From Theocolax elegans (Eukaryota > Arthropoda > Insecta > Hymenoptera > Cerocephalidae), in contig CM047425.1 in the NCBI GenBank assembly GCA_026168455.1, positions 45,270,362 to 45,334,361 on the forward strand: a stretch of DNA of 64,000 nucleotides. The letters run 5' to 3'. A program made the translations under genes and the position numbers. Of the stretch, positions 53,806-62,108 are shown piece after piece; within the stretch, counting starts at the first letter, position 1; every line of letters begins with the position of its first letter. The notes beneath the pieces are model-generated. The model did no database searches, was not told the DNA's origin, and saw only the letters and a program-made list of their open reading frames with translations.

Positions 53806-54294
53806 ATGTCAGTTTTAGTAAGAAATTGGGAGCGACTTTGCTATTTTTGCCATAATACATACCTGTGCCATTATTGTTATACGACAAAATTATCACACAT
53901 AGAAAAAATTCGGTTTTCATTAAGTGCTACACGAACGATACGCGAATTAATTTGTACTTTTACTGATCTAAAATGTTTTTGTTGCGGACTCCCAATTCCT
54001 TTCAAAAGTTGTCTTATCGAGCAAGAAGTTAAATGCAATGGATATGTACTAACGCGCGTAAATGGCGGACTACACGAATGTATAACATCGCAATTACAAC
54101 CTCGAGAACAACTTAAATGGAATTTCTTGACTCCAGCGCGAGTAAATAAACAAAATAGTATTCTATTCGAAGAGAGCACGAAAGTATTATGTAAACGAAA
54201 CACTAAAGGAATCGACCAACATACAGAAACCAGTAGAGCGGAATCAACAAATCCAAAGATTCAAGAGGTGAACAAAGAAAATGAAGCTGAATGA
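53806..54294 (+). CDS. Cys-rich 162-codon accessory ORF of the retroelement
   Basis: Intact from ATG to stop. The N-terminal half is rich in cysteines in pairs: LCYFCHNTYLCHYCYTTK (C-x2-C-x5-C-x2-C), CFCCGLPIPFKSC and LIEQEVKCNG. This suggests zinc binding. The C-terminal third is polar (Thr/Asn/Glu-rich). It lies between the gag fragment and envelope 2 on the same strand, with a weak AT-rich leader (AAAAAAATGTC). I do not recognise the family. Position and size are those of a small regulatory or nucleic-acid-binding accessory gene of a complex retrovirus, but this is inference. Being the only long undamaged frame in the env region, it merits attention. Confidence 0.55.
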   Translation: MSVLVRNWERLCYFCHNTYLCHYCYTTKLSHIEKIRFSLSATRTIRELICTFTDLKCFCCGLPIPFKSCLIEQEVKCNGYVLTRVNGGLHECITSQLQPREQLKWNFLTPARVNKQNSILFEESTKVLCKRNTKGIDQHTETSRAESTNPKIQEVNKENEAE

Positions 54295-54459
54295 GGGAAA
54301 TTATGCGTATACCGGTGATATTAAGCGCGTATTGAAATAAATCTCAGAGAAACATAAAAATATGTGTAATTAACATAATACGATAAATTGGAACGCATAG
54401 GAAAAATATGTTAAAAAAATATATACATACAAACGCACATAAATAAAGGAACAATATGT

Positions 54460-54498
54460 TGGACATAATAAGTTTTTTATTATTATGTTACAGACAAA
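54460..54498 (+). promoter_or_regulatory. Splice-acceptor-like sequence before envelope 2
   Basis: AAGTTTTTTATTATTATGTTACAG ends five bases before the ATG at 54499: a pyrimidine-rich tract followed by ACAG, a good insect 3' splice site. It parallels the acceptor before envelope 1. I have not found the matching 5' donor. Confidence 0.5.
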
Positions 54499-56109
54499 AT
54501 GGAGAAGATTATGTGCGCATTTTTCATCGTGTTTCACGTTGTGATTGCGACGACTCAAAATAAGGCAATTGTAACAGAGCGAAATAACCCCGGCATCATT
54601 TTTAATCGATTGCAAGAAATAGACTTTATTAAACAAGAATGGTATATAATAACTACAATTGACACGCAGAAAGTTTTTGGAATCCAAGAAAATTTTACAA
54701 AAATAATACAAGATATTGTACAATACGACACGTATACAAGGCTAAAGGACGCGGTAACGATAAGCAGAATTTATTTATTACAAGAAAAAATGCGCGAGTT
54801 CTCTAGAATAAGAGACGCTTATATCACTTCAGCGACTTCATATTCGTCAGGGGACGAAGTTTTAGATAAGAGGGGGGACGATAATGAAATCATGCAAACT
54901 TTAGAAAAAATGTCTGTAGAAATGAAGCAACTGGAAGCAATATTACAAATACTACAAGGAGAAAAAGGAGTAATAGATATTGACAAATCAAGAGTTGAGG
55001 AAACAATCAATCTAGCATTACAAAATTTGGATAGTTACTTGGATATAGCCAACACGATAACAAGTTTATTGTCAACAACAAAGTTTAAATAAATGCGGCG
55101 ATAATTACCGAGTTCACTCCAAGAGAATTAACAATTTATAAAGATCACATAATTATGCAAATAATAATGCCAATGGTAGAAAAGGAAACAAACACTTTGT
55201 ACAAAATGCTTCCAGTGCCAGTTTTCCAACAAGGGGATTTAATCCATAATGCAGCGTACATTCAACCCAGGGACGATTTTATAGCCTCTCTTCCCAATGG
55301 GGAAAAACACACCTTTTTAAGTACAACGCAGCTGTCGACATGCATTAAATTACAAAGGAATTTTAAGTACAACGCAGCTGTCGACATGCATTAAATTACA
55401 AAGGAATTATATATGCGTAAGGGAAAACCCTGTGCATCTCCAACGAGAGTGTGAAAGCAAATTATTACTGGAACAAGACTATGCAACTTTTAGTTCATGT
55501 AGAATTAATTTTATGAAAGGCAAGAACTTATACATCATTAAAACTGCTCATCCAAGACACTATGTTTACTCAGTCGCAAAGCCTACACTCGTAAATGTAT
55601 TTTGTCCAGGATTCGAGGAAACATACACTTTTCAACAAGCAGGAACGATTTCCCTCTCAGCGGGCTGCCACTTTAAGGTTCACGATAACATCTACTACGC
55701 TTCAGAGCTGCTGGTGAGAGAAAAGGACACGTACTATTTACCACCATTGCAGTTGATCGGAGCAGGAAAAAACCTTCCGAGCGATTTAAAACCGGATAAA
55801 ACTATTAATGTTAAAATTGAAAATCAAATAACTGATGCTTACTTACATGGAATGGTTATTATACTAATGCTTTTTGCCGGATGCTTAATACTATGTCGAT
55901 ATATTTTCCAAAAATGTATTAGGAAATCAAGAAAAGACAAAGTAGAGTACGTCCCAATGCGACCAGTTGATCCGACAATACAATGGAATTTCTTACCTCG
56001 AGAACACGTATATGCAACTCCGAGAACACCACCCAAGACGTATGAACCAGAACCACCTCCGAACACGCCAGTTTTATCCGAGAAAACTGAACCAAGTAAC
56101 AATGTTTAA
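54499..56109 (+). pseudogene. env: Envelope-like gene 2 (gypsy/errantivirus F-like type), frameshifted
   Basis: Blocks 54499-55092 (197 codons), 55155-55394 and 55432-56109 (225 codons). The start has a signal peptide (MCAFFIVFHVVIA). NNPGIIFNRLQEIDFIKQEW fits the conserved N-terminal line of gypsy/errantivirus envelopes, which belong with baculovirus F proteins. The middle is helical (MSVEMKQLEAILQILQG). The C-terminal block is Cys-rich with one membrane segment (MVIILMLFAGCLILCRYIF) and a Pro-rich tail (TPPKTYEPEPPPNTP). Breaks: a frameshift near 55095 and a 46-bp tandem duplication at 55321-55412. Apart from DKRG near 54870 I see no furin-type site or hydrophobic fusion peptide. This is a second envelope type in the same element as envelope 1. 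Confidence 0.6.
55321..55412 (+). repeat. 46-bp tandem duplication inside envelope 2
   Basis: GTACAACGCAGCTGTCGACA...AAAGGAATTTTAA is repeated exactly with a 46-base offset. Since 46 is not a multiple of three, the copy shifts the frame and ends the open block at 55394. Confidence 0.9.
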
Positions 56110-56390
56110 GGCATTTAAAAATGACTTATAATTAACAATTACTTATTATAATAAAATATATAATGTAAACAGTATGCTCGCTTATCATTTAAATATAAAT
56201 ATTTGTTTATAAATAAATTATAATAACTTTCGAACTTGCGCAATAAGTAAATATATGTATATGAATAGGATGTAGATTATAAAAAAAAACCTTTAATTTT
56301 ATCTATTTCTTTTTATCCAATCCAGGGCTTTCCCTGAATCATAATTAAGTCACGGGGGTGGAGAAAACATAAAATCCAACAGTACCAGCC
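56110..56390 (+). other. Non-coding spacer upstream of accessory promoter
   Basis: AT-rich to about 56310, then a more GC-balanced stretch (CAGGGCTTTCCCTGAATCAT, GTCACGGGGGTGG) just upstream of the TATA box. It may hold promoter elements. Confidence 0.35.
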
Positions 56391-56425
56391 TATAAATAGG
56401 GGGGTTTCACGCTTGACAATCTATT
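56391..56425 (+). promoter_or_regulatory. Internal promoter of the accessory gene
   Basis: TATAAATAGGGGGGTTTCAC at 56391 closely parallels the LTR TATA box (TATAAATAGG). The predicted start is about 30 bases downstream (near GACAATCTATTC), giving a ~50-nt leader with no upstream ATG before the ORF at 56474. The ORF is therefore likely transcribed separately from the LTR transcript, as in spumaviruses (comparison only). Confidence 0.6.
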
Positions 56426-56473
56426 CTTACTTGTAGCAACAACACGGCCACACGTCAACCCTCACACACTAAG

Positions 56474-57110
56474 ATGAGCAACGACAACTGGGATATGGAA
56501 ATAGAACTCGATTCGTCAGTGGGATGGATGACGGAACGACGTGCTTTAAGAAAAACAACAGTCCTGTGGCAGTTTCTAAGAAAATATTTTTCTTTATGTG
56601 TATACTTAATGAGAGACGGTCAAGTACGTCGAACCACTCGTGCCCGGATAGGAATAGCCGGACACCACTATCCAGCATACACTGCTGATGAAAGAATAGC
56701 CAGCCATTGGTGGAATACACAACATGTACAAGAGAGGATCTGCAATGACTTGGATCCAAATACGGTACGGTACCACAGGCAGAAGTACCGTAGTTTTCTG
56801 GAAAAGGTAATGGACGAATTACTGGAGCCAGGAGTAACAAACCATTGGGACAGCGATCTAAACCTAGAGGGATTATCCCTCTTGGATTACGGCAGCACAG
56901 AAGAAGTCGAACGACCGGCTCGTTGCGTGGAATGCGGTTTGAGGGTGAAGAACACATTGGCCGATTCGACATCCCCAGATACCAAGGATTGAATTGTTGG
57001 TGCATCTGGGAGTACGGAGACTTATCACTCCACGTCTGCGACTCATGCAAGGAGGAAGTATACGACCTCCTCAGAAGACAAAGAAGGATAGCTGGACAAG
57101 AGTATTAACA
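56474..57110 (+). pseudogene. Accessory ORF with C-terminal Cys motif, one frameshift
   Basis: The 172-codon frame 56474-56992 starts MSNDNWDMEIELDSSVGWMT, then RRALRKTTVLWQFLRKYFSL, RTTRARIGIAGHHYPAYTAD, RYHRQKYRSFLEKVMDELLE and ERPARCVECGLRV, and stops at 56992. The neighbouring frame stays open to 57108 and contains NCWCIWEYGDLSLHVCDSCK and EEVYDLLRRQRRIAGQEY. A single frameshift near 56950 thus splits an original protein whose C-terminus would have CVEC, CWC and CDSC, a zinc-binding-like set. A basic N-terminal half plus a Cys cluster suggest a nucleic-acid-related regulator; the family is not recognised with certainty. Confidence 0.55.
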
Positions 57111-57267
57111 AATGCATGATTTTTTCCTTTCTTTTAGCTTTTTCTTCCTCATGTTTATTCTCATTTCTCTCCTTTTTCCTCTTTTAGACTTACTAGAATA
57201 AATGCACAAAATGAAAGAAAAATAAAAAAAATATATTCATATGCATATATGTATTTATAAACAAAAT

Positions 57268-57298
<31 letters not shown>

Positions 57299-57489
57299 CG
57301 AATTTATGTAGCGATAATTGTAATATCTAGTTTTTAAGAAAAATAAATAAATAAATAATAAACAAACAAAAAATAAACAAACAAATAAACAAAAAAAAAC
57401 AACAAACAACAAAAAAAAACAAACAACCACCAAAATAACAAAACAAGACAACAAACGTGTGGACGTTTACGCCTGGCGTTAAACTTCTC
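57111..57489. other. 3' non-coding region with low-complexity A/C runs
   Basis: A (TA)n run at 57273-57298 and a long AAACAAACAAATAAACAAAA-type tract at 57340-57460. No gene; the minus-strand frames of L/F/C repeats are shadows. Confidence 0.6.
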
Positions 57490-57500
57490 TAAGGGGAGAG
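57490..57500 (+). promoter_or_regulatory. Polypurine tract
   Basis: AAGGGGAGAGG directly precedes the 3' LTR start TGTCGCG, the expected primer for plus-strand DNA synthesis. Confidence 0.8.
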
Positions 57501-58235
57501 GTGTCGCGTCATGATAGACGCAACGTACACACATGCGCGTACACATACACACACACATACGCACACACGTGCGCACACATTTAATACGTAAAGTAGGATG
57601 TCCTCGTCAAGGACAGGAACCGCCTTGAAAAATTCTAGCCAATAACTTAATTAGGTCACGCATGACAAAGAATAAATTAACTAAGTAAATGTACAATATT
57701 TGATTGGTCAAGAGGAACCAAAACTCCACCCCAAACCCTTGATATAAATAGGGATGTCGCACCGGGGTGTGCGCTCTTGCTCTTTAGTCCTTTCTCAAGT
57801 AAGGTAAAATCCTGTATCCAAAATTTAACGCGAAATAAAGCAAGAATATCGAAAGTCATTGTTCAGTATCTTTAAACCTTCAAACACCAGTCTTTTTCCT
57901 ATTCCCTTTAAAATCCAAATTAGTCTACACCGCATTTCTATTGTAAGGGAGTCTCTGTATCGAGGATCAACGAGAGCGAGAAAGACAGCCGAGCAGTTGC
58001 AGCCACCGGTCAACCGTAGATCTCCCGCCCGATAAGGTTGGTTGTTTTCCTTTCCTCGCCTTTACTCATTGTTGCACCTCGGGCTTACCCATGCACGTAA
58101 ATTTCGGAAGGGTCTATGACCTGTGCTATACCGACGAGAATTGCCACCCATCCTTGACGCTATACGCGTACTAAAACGGGGAACTTCTATTTTTAATTTA
58201 AATTCAGTCCATTTAATTTTTCTACGTTACGTCTA
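57501..58235 (+). repeat. 3' LTR, last ~15 bases missing
   Basis: Matches 41850-42583 with about nine substitutions (~1.2%). It ends at TACGTTACGTCTA, then ~10 bases of other sequence and the palindrome-family arm. The terminal CCCTAGGACGTAACA of the 5' LTR is absent. TATA box at 57743-57752. Confidence 0.9.
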
Positions 58236-58245
58236 TTACCTAATA

Positions 58246-58985
58246 AGTAATCCTTCAGATTAGTATTATAATTCTTGTAAGGGATGTAAAACTAAAAATC
58301 CAGCATTATAAATGTATAAAAAATAATTTTTTATAATTTTATAATAATATTTGTATTTTTAGCAGCTTACAGGGGATTAGATGGATACTGAAACAAGTGA
58401 AGATACTTTTCTTCCACTCCAAGGTAAGTGCATAAATTTTTTTGCAATGATCATGCTACTAGATTCATCGTTGTAAGGCAGCAAATATACATTTCTATTA
58501 ATATTTCGGGCACTTTTCCCGGATATTTTGACCATAAGTGATCTTAATGATTTAGACCCACTCTGGAAATTTTTAGGCAGTTTCTGACTATAAAGACATC
58601 TTTTAGACAGTATTAGGTTACCAGAGTCCGGAGCAGAATTGCTGATTTTCACTATTTAAGGTTGAAATGGCTTACAAGAGTGTGACAGCATACATTTATG
58701 TCTTTAAAAGTATTTTTAATGAAAAGTTCGGAAAATTTTACAAAAAAAGTCATACTTATGTTTTTAGTGAAAAATGCATCCCCTGGGAGCTAAAAATTCA
58801 TGAAAATGGGCATATAATGCAAAAAAGTGCTAAAATGTCAACTTTGACTCTCTGTAACTGAAAATTATGGTCCCGAAAAATTCTGAAAAAATTCAGGAGA
58901 ACTACTGGATACCTCTAAAACATATTCCCACAGTTATAGCAATATTTATTTTTTTCATCTTCGATGTCACAGAGAACCACCCATA
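58246..58985. mobile_element. Single arm of the giant-palindrome family
   Basis: AGTAATCCTTCAGATTAGTA to CACAGAGAACCACCCATATA; same orientation and nearly the same sequence as the right arm at 40697-41440. It lacks the opposite arm and abuts the truncated 3' LTR. Confidence 0.9.
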
Positions 58986-59030
58986 TATATATGTCATATA
59001 TATATGTCATATATGTCATATATGCGTGCG

Positions 59031-59045
<15 letters not shown>
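58985..59045. repeat. (TATG)n/(TG)n microsatellite
   Basis: TATATATGTCATATATGTCA-type repeats running into GCGTGCGTGTGTGTGTGTGT. The (TG)n part borders the poly(T) start of the LINE. Confidence 0.9.
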
Positions 59046-59061
<16 letters not shown>

Positions 59062-59249
59062 TTTTCGAAGAGGTGGAGAAATGTTTAATGCACCATGACT
59101 GGAGCCATGCGAGACTCCCCGTGTGTGGGACTCTCCTACCGAAGGATGTCGATAGGCATACCCACTAAAACTCCACCTCTTTTCTTACCTTTATTCCCCC
59201 GCGGGAGCCGCCGCAAGGCATTACTTCGTGGGGGGAGGCAACGGCTACA

Positions 59250-59963
59250 CTAGCCCACTACCGCTGCCATCGCAACTCCTCTCTCCTCTTCTCTTCTGAT
59301 GAGTCCCAGCCTGTCCACTACGGACGTACAGAGGGTCACTACCGCGTTCCATCCCTCCTGGGAGTCAAGCAGGCACGCCCTGATGCCCTCAGGGGTGAGG
59401 GGATCGCTCCAAGTGACTTGAAACTGGTCCCGTTCCTCCCTGAAACGAGGACACCATAGGAGGACGTGTTCCACGTCTTCGTCCATCCCTGGACAAGCCA
59501 GGCACTCTGCGCTGCCGTAGACCCCTATACGAAATAGGTAGCTACGGAAGCATCCGTGCCCGGTCAACACCTGGGTAAGCTGGAAACTGACAAAGCCGTG
59601 TTTCCTGCTCGCCCACTCCCGGATCCGCGGGATGATGCGGTAGGTCCAGCGGCCGTCCCTGGCTGAGTCCCATCTCCGCTGCCATTCCTCTACGGTCCGC
59701 AATGACCATCGGTTGTGGCAGCGGTTCTCTTCTAGGCGTCGCCCACCCTCACGGTGTCTTCCAGCTCTCTCGGCTGCCAGGAGGTCGAAGGGGGCGGTCC
59801 CCGCGACAACCGAGAGCGCAATGTCAAATACGGTTCGGTACGCCCGGGCCACCCTTAGCGCGGCTATCCTGCAGGCTCTCTTGCACGGAGCACCAAAGCT
59901 CTTGTGCCTGTTCAGGGCATCAGCCCAGATAGGAGCTCCGTATAAAATTACGGAGTTCACCAC
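59250..59963 (-). pseudogene. R1-clade LINE ORF2 C-terminus with zinc-binding motif
   Basis: 237 codons from SVILYGAPIWADALNRHKSF, the usual post-RT start. RIAALRVARAYRTV then follows, and near the end CLACPGMDEDVEHVLLWCPR, the C-x2-C...H...C motif common to R1 elements. It ends at the natural stop. One frameshift separates it from the RT block. Confidence 0.8.
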
Positions 59964-59996
59964 CGAGGCAAGGAGAGACCTTCGCGGTTGCTGGGG

Positions 59997-61241
59997 TCAT
60001 CCGATGTTGGGCATGATGCCCGCCAGCGCACGGGCCACCTTTGCCGCCTTTGAGCCTGCGTTCGCGAGATGGTGTTTGAACGACAGCCGCGCGTCTAGTG
60101 TGACCCCTAAATACTTCAACGTTTTCACCGACCGTATCCGTTCTTTACCTACCGTGAAGGTGGCGGTCCTCTCCTTTTTTGTGCGAGAGATGAGCACCGC
60201 CTCCGTTTTTTCCGCCGCCAGACTAAGTCCGTGGTCTCTCAACCAAGTGGCGACCACTTCTATAGAGACGTCTCCGAGATATTCGATCTCTTCGACACTC
60301 TTTGCGACCACCACTAGCGCCACGTCGTCCGCGAAAGCCACCATCGAGACACCCTCCGGAAGTTGCTGCCTAAGCAGGCCGTCATAGACAGCGTTCCAGA
60401 GTAGGGGCCCAATGACCGAACCCTGCGGCACGCCTCCCGTGATGTTGTGGGAGTGCACACCGTCGTCGGTGTCGTAGAGCAGAGTACGGTCAGTCAGGTA
60501 ACTCGAGGTGACCTCCCTGAGATAGAGTGGCACTTGGAAGTGCTGCAGGGACAGCATGATGTCGTCCCATCTGGCAGAGTTGAAGGCATTCCGGATGTCC
60601 AAGGTGATGATGGCACACATCCGCCTTGCACTCCGACCAGCATTGATGGCGTTTGTGGCTATACCAACAATTCTGCCTACAGCGTCCATGGTCGATCGAC
60701 CCTTTCGGAAGCCGAACTGGTTGTCGGAGAGGTCTCCGGCCCGACCGATGGCCGCTGCGAGCCTGGCGCAGATCACCCGCTCCAGAAGCTTCCCAACTAT
60801 ATCCAGTAGACAGAGCGGGCGGTAAGATGATGGCTCCTCCGGGGGTTTGTTTCCCTTCGGTAGGAGTACCAGCCTCTGCGTCTTCCACTGGGCCGGGAAG
60901 CAACCTTCTCTCAGGCATGCGTTGAATGCGTCCAGGAACAAGCCCGGAGCACACATCGCCGCTGTCTTGACGGCCAGGCCAGGTATTCCGTCCGGCCCTG
61001 GGGCTTTACGTACGGAAATACCTTTAACGGCCCTCCTCAGTTCGGCTTCACTAATGTCTGGCGACTCGGCTGCACCAATGGTGGCCATCAGGCCCGTCTC
61101 TGCTGCCCTTTTCCGATGTTCTGGAAACAGGTGGCGGATGACTTCTTCCAGAAAAACTGGGTCGGTGGGTGCAACAGCGCCCCCGGGGTTGATCTTATTC
61201 ATAACCGTTTTATACGGTCTGCCCCAGGGGTCGTGGTCCAC
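59997..61241 (-). CDS. R1-clade LINE reverse transcriptase (ORF2, 5'-truncated)
   Basis: 414 open codons. The pre-RT region reads ISEAELRRAVKGISVRKAPG then PDGIPGLAVK. RT motifs: WKTQRLVLLPKGNKPPEEPS, YRPLCLLDIVGKLLERVI, DNQFGFRKGRSTMDAV, ITLDIRNAFNSARWDDIM (first Asp), ITGGVPQGSVIGPLLWNAVY, VSMVAFADDVALVV (catalytic FADD), WLRDHGLSLAAEKTEAVLIS and LKYLGVTLDARLSFKHHL. The endonuclease is absent because the element is 5' truncated. It ends at a frameshift about 59980, after which the C-terminal block continues. The RT itself looks undamaged. Confidence 0.85.
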   Translation of the reverse strand: MDHDPWGRPYKTVMNKINPGGAVAPTDPVFLEEVIRHLFPEHRKRAAETGLMATIGAAESPDISEAELRRAVKGISVRKAPGPDGIPGLAVKTAAMCAPGLFLDAFNACLREGCFPAQWKTQRLVLLPKGNKPPEEPSSYRPLCLLDIVGKLLERVICARLAAAIGRAGDLSDNQFGFRKGRSTMDAVGRIVGIATNAINAGRSARRMCAIITLDIRNAFNSARWDDIMLSLQHFQVPLYLREVTSSYLTDRTLLYDTDDGVHSHNITGGVPQGSVIGPLLWNAVYDGLLRQQLPEGVSMVAFADDVALVVVAKSVEEIEYLGDVSIEVVATWLRDHGLSLAAEKTEAVLISRTKKERTATFTVGKERIRSVKTLKYLGVTLDARLSFKHHLANAGSKAAKVARALAGIMPNIG

Positions 61242-61242
61242 C

Positions 61243-61246
61243 TCAA

Positions 61247-61281
<35 letters not shown>

Positions 61282-61300
61282 GTGTGCGTGTGTGTGTGTA
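61243..61300. repeat. (TG)n microsatellite at the LINE 5' end
   Basis: TGTGTGTGTGTG with GGGTGGG and GCGTG interruptions, 58 bases. Confidence 0.95.
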
Positions 61301-61742
61301 CGTGTTATTTGTTTTTTCAAGAATAGATAATATATGTATTTTTCCGTGCGCAAAAAAAAGTTGTGAATATAACTTGAAAGGATGTGTAGTAGTTTACTTA
61401 TTCCTGATAAAACTCATAAAATAAAAACGGACCTAAAATTTAATGTAATGTTTTTAAAAATATGCACAATTTTTCGAAGATAAAATAAATATTAATCAAG
61501 TATAACATACACTTTTCCAAATATCTATATGTGAAATATACAATAAATTAAAAATTAAATACATTAATTATTGCATTTTTAAGATAATTCTATTATAAAC
61601 AGTAATGGCAAAAGAAAATTCAAATTTTAACATTGGCAATATAAAATATGAATTACGTTTCAAAAGTTTTTCGAAAATTATTATTTTAGTAGTATTTAAT
61701 TTAAATATTATTCAAATCAAAATTTAAAAATTGTATGGATAT
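61301..61742. other. AT-rich spacer
   Basis: Nothing recognised. Confidence 0.4.
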
Positions 61743-62094
61743 TGTTACGTGGAATAAATTCCTCGTAACTCCTCTCGTTCTTTCTCATCGACATCGGATC
61801 CTTTACATCCGTTGCCAGTGGAAAAGCCCGAGAGGAGAAGTACTCCGAGTTGCATCTAAGGAGTCCCCACTTGTAAATGCGATAACGTTAATGCTGACCC
61901 TAGCATTAACGTTCTTCGCGCAAGGGTCTCACACGCTCGAGTGAGTGAGTCAGTCAGCCTCGACAGTACGCTCCGAATAGTCAACTATGTAAGTTATATA
62001 GAGGACCACCCGAGTCCTAAATGTAATAAAGCATTACCGTTTCGCCACACGCAATCTCTCATTATTCTCCAGGTAACGATCATCCCACGTAACA
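61743..62094 (+). repeat. 352-bp LTR of another Ty3/gypsy-type element
   Basis: Starts TGTTACGTGGAATAAATTCC and ends CATCCCACGTAACA, so the termini TGTTACGTGG/CCACGTAACA are inverted repeats with TG...CA. It contains ATGTAATAAAGC (polyadenylation-like) near 62022 and TTATATAGAGG (TATA-like) near 61995. It is followed at once by a primer-binding-like site, so it is a 5' LTR of a + strand element, not a solo LTR. Confidence 0.75.
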
Positions 62095-62096
62095 AT

Positions 62097-62108
62097 TGGT
62101 GTCAGAAT
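62097..62108 (+). promoter_or_regulatory. Primer binding site of the second LTR element
   Basis: TGGTGTCAGAAT, two bases after the LTR end, fits a tRNA-Leu-type site common in gypsy elements. Confidence 0.6.

Larger units (their letters stand above)
59046..61242 (-). mobile_element. 5'-truncated R1-clade LINE inserted in (TG)n
   Basis: Minus strand: poly(A) (poly-T 59046-59067), 3' UTR of ~180 bases, ORF2 C-terminus and RT. The 5' truncation is at 61242, exactly at a (TG)n microsatellite (61243-61300), and the 3' end abuts another (TG)n. GC content is clearly higher than the surroundings, showing recent arrival. Gene content is typical of the R1 clade. Microsatellite flanks on both sides suggest a sequence-specific subfamily (Waldo/Mino-like). 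Confidence 0.85.

Noticed and set aside
56469..57050. 193-codon minus-strand ORF opposite the accessory gene
   Set aside because: Antisense shadow; the plus strand has the promoter, the ATG context and the ordered Cys motif.
59702..60387. Plus-strand proteins across the R1 LINE
   Set aside because: GC-rich antisense shadows of the minus-strand RT, which shows all expected motifs.
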